The notes under the pieces are model-generated. The model saw only the letters and a program-made list of their open reading frames with translations. It was not told the origin of the DNA and did no database searches. Shown here in pieces: positions 35,593 to 44,219 of a DNA stretch of 64,000 bases (within the stretch, counting starts at the first letter, position 1; every line of letters starts with the position of its first letter). The stretch covers positions 1 through 64,000 of the forward strand of contig JBFWYD010000017.1 in the NCBI GenBank assembly GCA_050186825.1, in the 5' to 3' direction. This DNA comes from NORP233 sp050186825 (GTDB lineage: Bacteria; Planctomycetota; J058). Position numbers and translations under genes: made by a program.

Positions 35593-37215
35593 ATGAGCGA
35601 CGACCAAATCCCGGACCCGGCGCCGAGCCGGGCATGGGTCGGGGGGCTGCTGCTCGCGGCGGTCCTCGCGATCCCCGCCTACTCCTTCTTCTACTGGTTC
35701 TTCTGCCGGATCGAGGTCCCGCCCCAGCACGTGTGCGTGCTGATCAAGAAGACGGGCGACGACCTCCCCCCCGAGCACGTGATCGCCCGTCACCCCAACG
35801 AGAAGGGGATCCAGCTCGAGGTGCTCCTGCCCGGGCGCCACTTCCGCAACCCCTTCTTCTGGGACTGGCAGCTCCGCCCCTACCACTCGGTGCCCTCGGG
35901 CAGCGTGGGGGTCAAGGTCCGCCTGTTCGGCGACCGCCCGGACCTGAGCCAGAACCTGCTCGTCCCCGCCGACCAGCAGCTCAAGGGGATCGTGGCCGAG
36001 GTGCTCAAGCCCGGTGACTACCCGCTCAACCCCTACGCCTACTCGGTCCAGAACCACCCCGCGATCGAGGTCCACGCCGGCCACGTGGGCGTGGTCTGCA
36101 ACCGGGTGGGCGCGACGCCCAAGACGAAGAACACCTACCTGGTCGAGGAGGGCGAGCGCGGGGTGTGGAAGCAGCCCCTCCGCCAGGGCGCCCACTACCT
36201 GAACCCCTACCAGTACCAGGTGTTCGAGGTGGACGTCCGCTCGCAGCGGCTCGAGTTCGCAGCGCCCGCCGGCGACGAGCGGAACGAGAACGACGGGGCG
36301 ACCGCGGTCCGCTTCCCCTCGAGCGACGGCTTCCTCATCGAGGTCCACCTCACGGTCGAGTGGTCGATCCAGGCCGAGCGCGCGCCCGAGGTCCTCGTGC
36401 GCATCGGCACCGGCGACCCGACCACGCTCGCGCGCCAGATCCTCGACAAGACCCTGGTCCCGGCCCTGCGCGGCGTGTCGCGCATCCAGGGCTCGAAGTA
36501 CCCGGCCGGCAACTACATCTCCGGCGAGCTGCGGCGCGTGTTCCAGGAGTCGATCTTCACCGCGCTCAAGGCGACCTGCGGCGAGCAGGGGATCGTGATC
36601 CACAGCGTGCTCGTGAACGACATCGTCCCGCCCCAGGACATCGCGGCGCCGATCCGCGCCCGCGAGGTCGCCAAGGAGGAGAAGCGGCGCAACGAGGTCC
36701 AGCTCAAGCAGGCGATCGCCGAGCAGAGCCTGGCCAAGCAGAGCGAGCTGGTGAAGCAGGAGACGGCCCGGGTCGAGGCCGAGACCGAGACCCAGAAGCG
36801 CGTGATCGCGGCCAAGAACGCCCAGACCGTGGCCCTGATCGAGCAGGAGAAGCTCCTGACCGTGGCCAACGCCGACCTGCTGGCGGCCAAGCTCCAGGCC
36901 GAGGCGATCAAGGCCCGCGGCGAGGCGCAGGCCGCGGTGATCGTGGCCCAGAACGAGGCCGCGGCCAAGGCCCTGGCCGCCAGCGTGGCCGCCTTCAACA
37001 ACCCGGGCGCCTTCGCCAGCTACGTGTTCGCCCAGCGCATGGCGCCGAGCGTGGAGTCGGTCTTCGCGGACCCGGGCGGGCCCTTCGGGCAGCTGTTCCG
37101 GGACCTCCTCCAGCCGCGTGAGGGGGAGCCGAGCCCCGCGAGGCGGGGGATAGTCCCCCTCGGGGCGCGGAGCGAGCGGAGCGAGCGAAGCGCCCCAGAG
37201 GAGGCGCGCAAGTGA
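35593..37215 (+). CDS. SPFH/band 7 membrane protein 1
   Basis: 540 residues. One N-terminal helix (~14-36) anchors the protein. The next ~250 residues contain three successive beta-rich units with the shape G-x-VGVV ... EEGERGV ... L-x-x-G-x-H-x-LNPY, and a region starting at SSDGFLIEVHLTVEWSIQ is the SPFH core. Residues ~360-460 form a charged Ala/Gln/Glu/Lys-rich coiled coil, as in flotillins, prohibitins and HflK/C. Such proteins assemble into large membrane rings that organise lipids or regulate proteases. The ATG is preceded by AGGAGG at 7-10 nt. A second SPFH gene overlaps its stop (GTGA). Confidence 0.88.
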   Translation: MSDDQIPDPAPSRAWVGGLLLAAVLAIPAYSFFYWFFCRIEVPPQHVCVLIKKTGDDLPPEHVIARHPNEKGIQLEVLLPGRHFRNPFFWDWQLRPYHSVPSGSVGVKVRLFGDRPDLSQNLLVPADQQLKGIVAEVLKPGDYPLNPYAYSVQNHPAIEVHAGHVGVVCNRVGATPKTKNTYLVEEGERGVWKQPLRQGAHYLNPYQYQVFEVDVRSQRLEFAAPAGDERNENDGATAVRFPSSDGFLIEVHLTVEWSIQAERAPEVLVRIGTGDPTTLARQILDKTLVPALRGVSRIQGSKYPAGNYISGELRRVFQESIFTALKATCGEQGIVIHSVLVNDIVPPQDIAAPIRAREVAKEEKRRNEVQLKQAIAEQSLAKQSELVKQETARVEAETETQKRVIAAKNAQTVALIEQEKLLTVANADLLAAKLQAEAIKARGEAQAAVIVAQNEAAAKALAASVAAFNNPGAFASYVFAQRMAPSVESVFADPGGPFGQLFRDLLQPREGEPSPARRGIVPLGARSERSERSAPEEARK

Positions 37216-38744
37216 TCGACCCCGAGAAGATCGAGGCGCTCAAGCGCACCGTCGCCGGCGTGGCCGTGCTGGCCGGCTTCTTCCTGTTCCTGCTGGTCGC
37301 GGCCTGGAACCTGTTCTTCCACTACGTGCCGCCGGGCAAGGCCCTGGTGGTGATCAGCAAGACCGGCGAGGACCTCCCGCCCGGCCAGCTCCTGGCCAAG
37401 CCCGGGCAGAAGGGCCCGCTCGAGGACGTGCTCGGCGAGGGGCGCCACTTCGTGATGCCCGTGCTCTACGAGGTCGAGCTCAAGGACACGGTCCAGATCC
37501 CCCCGCTCAAGGTCGGGGTGGTCAAGAGCAAGGTCGGCAAGGAGCTCCTCGGCGGGCGGATCCTGGCCGAGGAGGGCGAGCGCGGCGTGCGGCGCGCGCT
37601 GCTCCCGCCCGGGCGGCACCGGGTCAACCCCTACGCCTGCGAGGTCGAGGTCGCCGACGCCGTGGTGATCCGGCCCAGCTTCGTCGGCTTCCAGACCCGC
37701 CTGGTCGGCGCCGAGGCCAAGGGCCGCTTCGCGCTCGACGGCGAGAAGGGCATCCTCGAGGAGGTGCTCCAGCCGGGGATCTACTACCTGAACCCCTACG
37801 AGTACCGGGTGCGCGAGGTCGAGGTCGGGCTCAACCAGGTCTCCTTCCTGGGCAAGGACCAGATCCGCTTCCCCAGCAAGGACGCCTTCGACATCCACCT
37901 CGACGCCACCGTGGAGTGGGAGTTCGAGCCCGCCCGCGTGGCCCAGGTGATCGACGAGTTCGGCGCGCGCAAGGAGATCGAGGACAAGGTCCTGATCGCG
38001 CAGTCGCGCTCGATCGGGCGGCTCGAGGGCTCGGCCTACGGGGCCAAGGACTTCCTGCTCGGCGAGGGCCGCGAGAAGATCCAGCTCTCCTTCGAGGAGC
38101 GCCTGATCAAGAAGTGCCGCGAGAAGGGCATCGCGATCCACTCGGCCTACATCCGCGCGATCAAGATCCCCGAGAAGCTCCTGGCCCCGATCCGCGAGTC
38201 CTTCGTCGCGAAGGAGATGGAGCTCACGGCCAGGGTCCAGGAGGAGACCAAGAAGAGCGCGGCCGAGCTCGAGCGCCAGCAGCGGCTGGTCGAGCAGCGG
38301 CGCCAGGAGGTCATGTTCCAGACCAAGGCCCTGCGCGCCGAGATCGAGGCCGACGCCACCCGGCAGGTCGGCTCGATCGAGGCCGAGACGCGCCGGCTCG
38401 TGGCCGAGAAGCAGAGGGAGATCGCGCGCCTCGAGGCGCAGACCACCGAGCTGCTCGGGCGGGCCAAGGCCGACGTGGAGCGGATGCTCGGCGAGGCCCG
38501 GGCCGGCCTGTTCAAGCTCAAGGTCGGGGCCTTCGGCGGCGACGAGCGGGCCTTCTCCCGCTACGCCTTCGCCGAGGCGCTCCCGCCCGAGCTCAAGATC
38601 CACCTCGTCCAGACGGGCGAGGGCACCTTCTGGACCGACCTGCGCCTGGCCACGGGCCAGGGGCTGAACGAGCTCTGGGCCAAGCAGCTGACCGAGCAGC
38701 GGCGCGCCCAGCAGCAGCAGCAGCCCCCCGCCCGCCCGCGCTGA
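37212..38744 (+). CDS. SPFH/band 7 membrane protein 2
   Basis: 510 residues, a paralogue of the preceding protein. An N-terminal helix (~16-38) is followed by the same three units (HYVPPGKALVVISKTGEDLPP; EEGERGVRRALLPPGRHRVNPY; DGEKGILEEVLQPGIYYLNPY), an SPFH core (FPSKDAFDIHLDATVEWEFE) and a long coiled coil (~330-450). The C-terminus is Gln-rich. The overlapping start suggests 1:1 production and a hetero-oligomeric ring like HflK/HflC, though sequence does not prove this. Perfect hairpin 8 nt after the stop. Confidence 0.88.
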   Translation: MIDPEKIEALKRTVAGVAVLAGFFLFLLVAAWNLFFHYVPPGKALVVISKTGEDLPPGQLLAKPGQKGPLEDVLGEGRHFVMPVLYEVELKDTVQIPPLKVGVVKSKVGKELLGGRILAEEGERGVRRALLPPGRHRVNPYACEVEVADAVVIRPSFVGFQTRLVGAEAKGRFALDGEKGILEEVLQPGIYYLNPYEYRVREVEVGLNQVSFLGKDQIRFPSKDAFDIHLDATVEWEFEPARVAQVIDEFGARKEIEDKVLIAQSRSIGRLEGSAYGAKDFLLGEGREKIQLSFEERLIKKCREKGIAIHSAYIRAIKIPEKLLAPIRESFVAKEMELTARVQEETKKSAAELERQQRLVEQRRQEVMFQTKALRAEIEADATRQVGSIEAETRRLVAEKQREIARLEAQTTELLGRAKADVERMLGEARAGLFKLKVGAFGGDERAFSRYAFAEALPPELKIHLVQTGEGTFWTDLRLATGQGLNELWAKQLTEQRRAQQQQQPPARPR

Positions 38745-38751
38745 GGCGCTC

Positions 38752-38786
38752 GCGCCCGCGGCCGCGTTCCTCGCGGCCGCGGGCGC
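38752..38786 (+). terminator. 15-bp perfect hairpin between the SPFH genes and the next gene
   Basis: Arms 38752-38766 and 38772-38786 are perfect complements around a TTCCT loop, beginning 8 nt after the stop codon at 38742-38744. There is no T-run. It lies 20 nt before the next GTG, so it may stop part of the transcription or protect the upstream mRNA. Confidence 0.6.
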
Positions 38787-38806
38787 TCCACCCTGACGGA
38801 GTCCCC

Positions 38807-39832
38807 GTGAACCGCTCGCTCTCTTGCGGCCTGCTCGCGCTGGTCGCCCTCGCTGGCCCCGCCTTCGCCCAGGACCCCCACGGAGACCCGCACGCGCGGC
38901 CCAAGCTGAAGGTCGAGCTCGCGCCCCAGCCCGGCTGGAAGCAGGAGGCCCCGAGCTCGGGGATGCGCGCGGCGCAGTTCAAGCTCCCCGGCAAGGAGGG
39001 GGGGAAGGACCTCGAGCTCGTCGTCTACCACTTCGGGGCCGGCCGGGGCGGCACGGTCGATGACAACGTCACCCGCTGGCTGGCGCAGGTGAAGCGCCCC
39101 GCCGACGCGCCCGCCCCGCGGCGCGAGGCCTGGGCCCAGAACGGGCTCGCGATCCACACCGTCGAGGCGGACGGCACCTACGTGGCCGAGATGCGCCCGG
39201 GCGGCGGCGAGCGCCACTCGGACGCCGGCTCGCGCCTGCTGGGCGCGGTGGTCGAGGGCGCCGACGGGCCCTACTTCGTGAAGCTCGTCGGCCCGCGCGC
39301 GGACGTCGAGCGCTGGACCGAGAGCTACCGCGCCTTCCTCGAGTCGCTCGACGGCGGCCGCCAGCTCGGCGTGCGCTTCGTCGCCCCCGACCCGAGCTGG
39401 CAGCTCTCGCCGCCCAGCAGCGGGATGCGCGCCGCGGAGTTCCACCTCCCGCCCGCTGGGCAGCAGGGCGAGGGCCCGACGGTCGTGGTCTACCACTTCG
39501 GCAAGGGCCAGGGCGGCAGCGTGGATGCCAACTTCCAGCGCTGGGCCGCGCAGTTCGAGGCCGAGGGCCAGCCGGTGCGCGGCGAGCGCAAGGCGGGCGG
39601 GCTCATCTGCCACACCCTCGCGCTCCAGGGGACCTACGCGGCCGAGACGCGCCCCGGCTCGGGCCAGCGCGTGCGCAAGGAGGGCTGGGCCCTGCGCGCC
39701 GCCGTGATCGAGGGCGCGGACGGCCCCTACTTCGTGAAGCTGATCGGCCCGACCTCGGCAGTGAAGGCGCAGGAGAAGGCCTTCGAGGCCTTCCTCGACA
39801 AGGGCGTGGTCGTCGCCAAGCGCTTCTTCTGA
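38807..39832 (+). CDS. Exported protein with internally duplicated domain
   Basis: 341 residues. The N-terminus NRSLSCGLLALVALAGPAFA is a signal peptide with an AFA cleavage site. The mature part is two copies of one ~150-residue domain, each starting PxWxxxxPSSGMRAAxFxLP, then VVYHFGxGxGGxVDxNxxRW, and each ending in EGADGPYFVKLxGP. No named family is certain. It probably acts in the periplasm or at the surface. The GTG follows a GGAG sequence at 6-9 nt. The duplication is old, as the copies are about half identical. A perfect 27-bp inverted repeat starts right after its stop codon. Confidence 0.7.
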   Translation: MNRSLSCGLLALVALAGPAFAQDPHGDPHARPKLKVELAPQPGWKQEAPSSGMRAAQFKLPGKEGGKDLELVVYHFGAGRGGTVDDNVTRWLAQVKRPADAPAPRREAWAQNGLAIHTVEADGTYVAEMRPGGGERHSDAGSRLLGAVVEGADGPYFVKLVGPRADVERWTESYRAFLESLDGGRQLGVRFVAPDPSWQLSPPSSGMRAAEFHLPPAGQQGEGPTVVVYHFGKGQGGSVDANFQRWAAQFEAEGQPVRGERKAGGLICHTLALQGTYAAETRPGSGQRVRKEGWALRAAVIEGADGPYFVKLIGPTSAVKAQEKAFEAFLDKGVVVAKRFF

Positions 39833-40144
39833 CGCCAGCCCACGATTCCGAGGGGTCACGATAGAGCGCGTCTCGCGCATTCGAGGGCCCAGGTGTGTGA
39901 CCCCTCGGAATCGTGGGCTGGCGACCTATGGAGGTGTGACTCCCCAGTGGTCCGAAGCGGAAGCCATCCCCAAGGCCGGCTGCAAGGGGCTCAATGGCCC
40001 GCGCTTCTGCTGGCGCCCGTCGCTGTTGCGCCCTGCCACGGGCTGGCGCCGCCTGGCCTAGGCGCCTTGGCGGATGAATCTGGGGTGGCACCTCTGGCCA
40101 GAGCGCCTCGGCGCAACCCCCGCTGGTCGCGGCCTGCTGCCGAG
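39833..40144. repeat. Non-coding region with a stop-associated 27-bp inverted repeat
   Basis: Arms 39833-39859 and 39897-39923 are perfect complements (27 of 27) around a 37-nt loop that contains GAGCGCG and GAGGGCCCAGG; the left arm starts at the base after the TGA. A tail TGGAGGTGTGACTCCCCAGTGG follows, similar to that at 13759. The rest (39960-40144) is GC-rich with scattered TGGCGCC palindromes. No gene seen. Confidence 0.8.
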
Positions 40145-42331
40145 TCAGTCCGCGAGCCCGCTCAGGTCCCAGAGCTGGACGCCGGAGGGCGTGGTCGTCA
40201 GCAGGTGGCGGCCGTCGGCCAGGCACACCAGCGAGCGGAAGCCGGCCGAGAACTCCCCGATCCGGTGCAGCTCGCGCGTGGTCGCGGTGTCCCACACCGC
40301 GACCTCGTTCATCCTCGGGTCGCCCGCGTCGCTCCCGCCGGCCGAGTAGAAGCGGCGGCCGTCGGGGGAGAAGGACACGGCGCGCGACACCCCGCGGTGC
40401 GCGGGGTGCGGGGAGAGGGGCGAGACCTCTCGCTCTGGCTGGACGAAGTAGCGCAGCCCCTCGCGGGTCGTCACGCCCTGCGGGAAGAGCGCGACGGTCT
40501 GGCCGTCGAAGGCCGCCGCCAGCAGGCCCGCGGGCGAGACCGCCAGGTCCTGGACCTGCGCGGCGAGCAGCAGCCGCGCCTCGAGCCGCGGGCCCCCCGG
40601 GCCGAGGCGGTACCAGCGCAGGGCGCACTCCGCCCGCCCCTGGCGCCGGTCGAGCGGGATCCCGCCGCCCGTCACCAGGCGCTCGCCGCCCAGGAAGGCG
40701 ATCGCGTTCGCGCCGCCCTGGAGGCCGTCCACGCGCTGAATGGCGCGCGTGGCGAGGGTCACCAGGATCATCCGGGTGGCCGTCCCGCCCGCAGCGAGCA
40801 GCGCGCCGTCGGGCGAGATCGCGAGCGCCTTCACGATCGAGGCCGGCGCCTCGCACAGCGGCTCGAGCTCGAGCCGCTGGAGGTCCAGGCGGTAGATCGT
40901 GTCGAGCTGCCCGCCCACGGCCGCCCAGCTCCCGACCGGGTCGATCGCCAGGGCCCGCAGGCGGCCGGGCAGCGGCCAGCCGGCGAGCTCCCGGCCCGCG
41001 AGGTCGTGCACGCTCACGCGGTCGTCGGCCGCGACCACGAAGCGCTGGCCGTCGGGCGTGGGGCGCGCGTCCCAGGTCCCGGCCACGGCCAGCTCCAGCT
41101 TTGGCGTGAGCAGGTAGGTCGCGCGCAGCAGGCGCTCGGCCTCCGGCGCGCCGGGGTGGTCGAGGTGGCGCTCGAGCCACGCGCGCAGCGCCGCGGCGCG
41201 CTCGCGCGGCGCCAGGCGCTCCAGGCGCGCGAGCTCGCGGACCTCCGCCTGCTGCCGGCGCCGCAGGAGCTCCCCGGCGCGCTCCCTCGCCGCCGCGTCC
41301 TCGGCGGCCACGCTGGCGTCTGCGGCGCCCACGGCGGGGCCAAGGGCGCCCGGGCCGCGTCCACTCGGGTCCCCCCCGAGCGCCGCGCGGCCCGCGCCGG
41401 CCAGGGCCCCGCCCAGCGCGAGGAGCGCGAGCCCCGCCAGCGCCGCGCGCCGCCGGCGCGCGCGGCGCGAGGGCCCGAGGTCCTGGCGCGCGGCGGCGAT
41501 CGCCGCCGCGAGCTCGCCGGCGTGCTGGTAGCGGCGCGCCGGGTCGCGCTGGGTCGCGCGCCCGACCACCTCGTCCAGGCGCGCGGGGAGGTCCGGGTCC
41601 ACCGAGCTGGGCGGCGGGCGATCCTCGCTGCAGATCGAGGCCACGACCGCGTGCACCGAGCCGCGCTCGACGGCCGGCTCGCCGGTCAGGAGCTCGAACA
41701 GGATCAGCCCCAGCGCGAACACGTCCGCGGCCGGGGTCACGTCCTTGGCCGCGCGCAGCTGCTCGGGCGCCATGTAGGTGACCGTGCCCAGCGTCACGCC
41801 GGTCTGGGTCAGCCGCTGGTCCTGACCGGGGGCGACCGCGAGGCCGAGGTCGAGCACCACCGGCCGCCCGTCGGGCGCGAGCACCACGTTGCCCGGCTTG
41901 AGGTCGCGGTGGATCACGCCCGCCGCGTGCAGGGCGGCCACCCCCTCGCACAGGGCCTGGGCCAGCTCGAGGGCCCGCTCGAGCGCGGGGCGCGCCTCGT
42001 CGAGGTCGGCCTGGAGGCTGCGCCCCGAGACGAGCTCCATCGCGTACCAGGGCTGCCCCTCGTGGACGCCCGCGTCGTGGACCTTGACCACGTTGGGGTG
42101 CGCGACCCGCGCCAGGTGGTCGACCTCGCGCTCGAAGCGGGCCAGGCCGCGCGGGTCCTGCGGCCGGTGCATCAGCTTGAGCGCGCGCTCGACGCCGAGC
42201 TCCAGATGCCGCGCGCGGTAGACGGCGCCCATGCCCCCGCGCCCCAGCTCCCCCTGGAGCGCGTAGGGACCTATGCGGGCGCCCGCGGGCGGCAGGGAGG
42301 CGCGGGCGTCGGGCAGGCCGGGGAAGGTCAC
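40145..42331 (-). CDS. Ser/Thr protein kinase with C-terminal beta-propeller
   Basis: 728 residues. Kinase domain ~20-280: GRGGMG, Lys in ERALKLM, HRDLKPGN, LDLGLA (DLG in place of DFG, a common active variant) and MAPEQL. One membrane helix lies near 300-320. Residues ~385-725 hold WD40/YVTN-like propeller blades (LRALAIDPVGSWAAVGG; VKALAISPDGALLAAGG; SRAVSFSPDGRRFYSAGG; SLVCLADGRHLLTT), a platform for protein or ligand binding. The GTG start lies 7 nt after TATACC on the minus strand, so the message is probably leaderless. It diverges from the FHA gene. Confidence 0.9.
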   Translation of the reverse strand: MTFPGLPDARASLPPAGARIGPYALQGELGRGGMGAVYRARHLELGVERALKLMHRPQDPRGLARFEREVDHLARVAHPNVVKVHDAGVHEGQPWYAMELVSGRSLQADLDEARPALERALELAQALCEGVAALHAAGVIHRDLKPGNVVLAPDGRPVVLDLGLAVAPGQDQRLTQTGVTLGTVTYMAPEQLRAAKDVTPAADVFALGLILFELLTGEPAVERGSVHAVVASICSEDRPPPSSVDPDLPARLDEVVGRATQRDPARRYQHAGELAAAIAAARQDLGPSRRARRRRAALAGLALLALGGALAGAGRAALGGDPSGRGPGALGPAVGAADASVAAEDAAARERAGELLRRRQQAEVRELARLERLAPRERAAALRAWLERHLDHPGAPEAERLLRATYLLTPKLELAVAGTWDARPTPDGQRFVVAADDRVSVHDLAGRELAGWPLPGRLRALAIDPVGSWAAVGGQLDTIYRLDLQRLELEPLCEAPASIVKALAISPDGALLAAGGTATRMILVTLATRAIQRVDGLQGGANAIAFLGGERLVTGGGIPLDRRQGRAECALRWYRLGPGGPRLEARLLLAAQVQDLAVSPAGLLAAAFDGQTVALFPQGVTTREGLRYFVQPEREVSPLSPHPAHRGVSRAVSFSPDGRRFYSAGGSDAGDPRMNEVAVWDTATTRELHRIGEFSAGFRSLVCLADGRHLLTTTPSGVQLWDLSGLAD

Positions 42332-42338
42332 CGGAGCG

Positions 42339-42344
42339 GGTATA
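42339..42344 (-). promoter_or_regulatory. -10-like TATACC box
   Basis: TATACC, 7 nt before the GTG at 42331 on the minus strand. Confidence 0.4.
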
Positions 42345-42450
42345 GCGCCTGGGAAGGGGCGGCGCAGGCCGGCCCTGGCCGGTTGGGCCCCATTGAATCC
42401 TGCTCGCCCCCGGCGACAATCCGCCCGTTCATGCCTGGGAGCGTCTTGGC

Positions 42451-42951
42451 TTGATCCCCTACCGCGAGTTCGCGCAGCAGTACGCCTCCCTGAGCGAGGA
42501 GGAGTTCCTCCGCCAGATCAAGGAGCCGCACGTGCTCATGGTCGAGCGGCGCAACCTCCGCGAGTCCGAGTCGGGCTTCATGACGGTGAAGTTCACCAAG
42601 GAGGCCCTGGCCGAGTCGAGCGAGACCCGGACCTTCGTGCTCCCGATCAAGAAGCGCGCCGGCAGCAACGCCTTCGGGATGATGATCACGCTCGGGCGCG
42701 CCCCCAACAACGACCTGGTGGTCGACCACCAGAAGATCTCCAAGTTCCACGCCTACTTCCGCGACGCCGGCTCGAGCTGGCTGATCTGCGACGCCGACTC
42801 GCGCAACGGCACGGTGGTGGACGGCGTGCCCCTCGAGCCCGGCCAGCAGGGCCGCCCGGTGCACTCGGGCACGCGGGTCAAGCTCGGCCAGGTCGTGGAG
42901 CTGGTCTTCTACCTGCCGAAGGAGCTCTACAAGAAGCTCAAGGAGGGCTAG
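42451..42951 (+). CDS. FHA-domain protein
   Basis: 166 residues. The C-terminal part is an FHA domain with the phosphothreonine-binding set: Gly82-Arg83 (LGRAPNND), Ser97, His100 (SKFHAYF) and Asn119-Gly120 (SRNG). The first ~70 residues are a helical, charged extension. It should recognise phosphothreonine made by Ser/Thr kinases, one of which is encoded next to it in the opposite direction. The start is a TTG at 42451; the ATG at 42431 is in another frame and ends after seven codons. Its stop shares bases with the stop of the convergent acyltransferase gene (CTAG). Confidence 0.85.
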   Translation: MIPYREFAQQYASLSEEEFLRQIKEPHVLMVERRNLRESESGFMTVKFTKEALAESSETRTFVLPIKKRAGSNAFGMMITLGRAPNNDLVVDHQKISKFHAYFRDAGSSWLICDADSRNGTVVDGVPLEPGQQGRPVHSGTRVKLGQVVELVFYLPKELYKKLKEG

Positions 42952-43898
42952 CCCTCGTCGCTCGCCGCGCTCCCCTCCGGCTCGCGCTCCTCCGTCCCCG
43001 ACGCCCCTGCCTCGTCCTCCTCCCAGTAGGAGTGCAAGATCAGCCACTGGTCCGGATAGGCGCGCACGTAGCGCTCGTAGACGGCGACCAGCCGCAGCAT
43101 CACCTCGTCCACCGTGCCCTCGGGCTCGATCGGCGCCTCGATGCGCGCGTGGTAGCGGCCGCGGCGGTCGCGGAGCACGAAGCAGGGCAGGAGCGGCGCG
43201 CCGCTGGCGAGGGCCAGGCGGGCGGGCCAGATCAGGAAGCGCGCGCGCCCGCCGAGGAAGGGGTAGACCCGCCCGCGCGGCGGGCCCGCCGTGTCCTCGA
43301 AGCCCAGGTCGCCGAGCAGGAAGGCGAAGCCGCCGCGGCGGAGCACCTCGAGCACGCGCACGCCGAACAGCCGCGAGCCGGTGTCGATCTCCTCCAGGCC
43401 GTGGGTGCGGCGCGCGCGGCTGCGCATCTGCTCGACCAGGCCGAAGGGGTCCTTGCGGTAGACGATCGCGGCCGGCTCGATCAGCCCCTCGAGGAGCATC
43501 GGGCCGAGCTCCATGTTGCCCATGTGGAGCGAGATCCCGATCACGCCCTTGCCGCGCCGGTAGCAGTCGATCGCGCGCTGCATCCCCTCGATGCGCTGCA
43601 GGAACTCCTCTTGGCTGGGGTAGGTGTCGGGCGCGGTCAGGAGCTCGACGAAGAAGCGGCTGAAGCCCTCGAGCACCCGCACCGAGTGACGCTCCAGCTC
43701 GCGCTGGCTCGCCCCCGGCCCGAGCAGCCGGCGCGCGTTGCGCAGGAGGCCGCGGCGGATCGCGGGCACCCACAGGAAGAGCGTGCGCGCGCTCGCCCGC
43801 CCCATGCTGTAGAGCCACTCGGTGGGCAGCACCGCGGCCTCGATGCGCGCCCAGAGCATCACCAGGTGCATCACCGCCTTGAGCAACCAGCCCGCCAC
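42948..43898 (-). CDS. LpxL/HtrB-like lysophospholipid acyltransferase
   Basis: About 316 residues. The family motif HxxxxE appears in GISLHMGNMELGP, followed by VYRKDPFG, FLLGDLGFEDTAGPP and LPCFVLRDRRGRYHARIE, as in late acyltransferases that add secondary acyl chains to lipid A. It implies a lipopolysaccharide-like outer membrane. Two starts are possible: a GTG at 43955, or the GTG at 43898, which I prefer because a TAGGCT box lies 8 nt before it inside the longer frame. The last ~25 residues are acidic. It is transcribed toward the FHA gene, and the two stop codons overlap. Confidence 0.82.
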   Translation of the reverse strand: MAGWLLKAVMHLVMLWARIEAAVLPTEWLYSMGRASARTLFLWVPAIRRGLLRNARRLLGPGASQRELERHSVRVLEGFSRFFVELLTAPDTYPSQEEFLQRIEGMQRAIDCYRRGKGVIGISLHMGNMELGPMLLEGLIEPAAIVYRKDPFGLVEQMRSRARRTHGLEEIDTGSRLFGVRVLEVLRRGGFAFLLGDLGFEDTAGPPRGRVYPFLGGRARFLIWPARLALASGAPLLPCFVLRDRRGRYHARIEAPIEPEGTVDEVMLRLVAVYERYVRAYPDQWLILHSYWEEDEAGASGTEEREPEGSAASDEG

Positions 43899-43906
43899 AG
43901 CCCGCC

Positions 43907-43912
43907 AGCCTA
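43907..43912 (-). promoter_or_regulatory. -10-like TAGGCT box
   Basis: TAGGCT, 8 nt before the GTG at 43898; it lies inside the longer possible reading frame of the acyltransferase gene. Confidence 0.4.
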
Positions 43913-43990
43913 CGCCCTGTTTCGATGGTGCCGGCCTCGGCGTGGCCCAGACCACCTCAGCTCGGAATCGCGACCTCTTCCGGAAAGCCT

Positions 43991-44016
43991 ACGGCCCCGA
44001 CGGGTGTCGGGGCCGT
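43991..44016 (-). terminator. 11-bp perfect hairpin between two minus-strand genes
   Basis: ACGGCCCCGAC (43991-44001) pairs with GTCGGGGCCGT (44006-44016) around GGGT. It lies downstream of the gene ending at 44220 and upstream of the acyltransferase. No T-run. The surrounding 43956-44219 stretch has no gene; an imperfect hairpin (GAGAGGGTCCG with CGGACCCCCTC, around 44050-44112) and a short one (GAGACGA with TCGTCTC, around 44176-44213) are also present. Confidence 0.5.
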
Positions 44017-44219
44017 GGACCGGAAGGAAGGAAGGAATCGTCGCTCGCCGAGAGGGTCCGGGTGTCAGTTGGTCGAGCCTCTCCTGGTTTGGGGTTGGGC
44101 TCGGACCCCCTCGTGTTGCTTGATTCGCACTAGAGCGAGGCCTGTGCCGCCTCAAGTCACGTGGTCCCGTGGGCTGAGACGAACGGGGCTACCCAAATCT
44201 GGTGGCTCGTCTCGCCGCG

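Noticed and set aside
44048..44115. tRNA-like segment (CAGTTGGT followed by a paired GGTCCG/CGGACC stem)
   Set aside because: Too short, no anticodon arm and no standard T-loop; only an imperfect hairpin remains.
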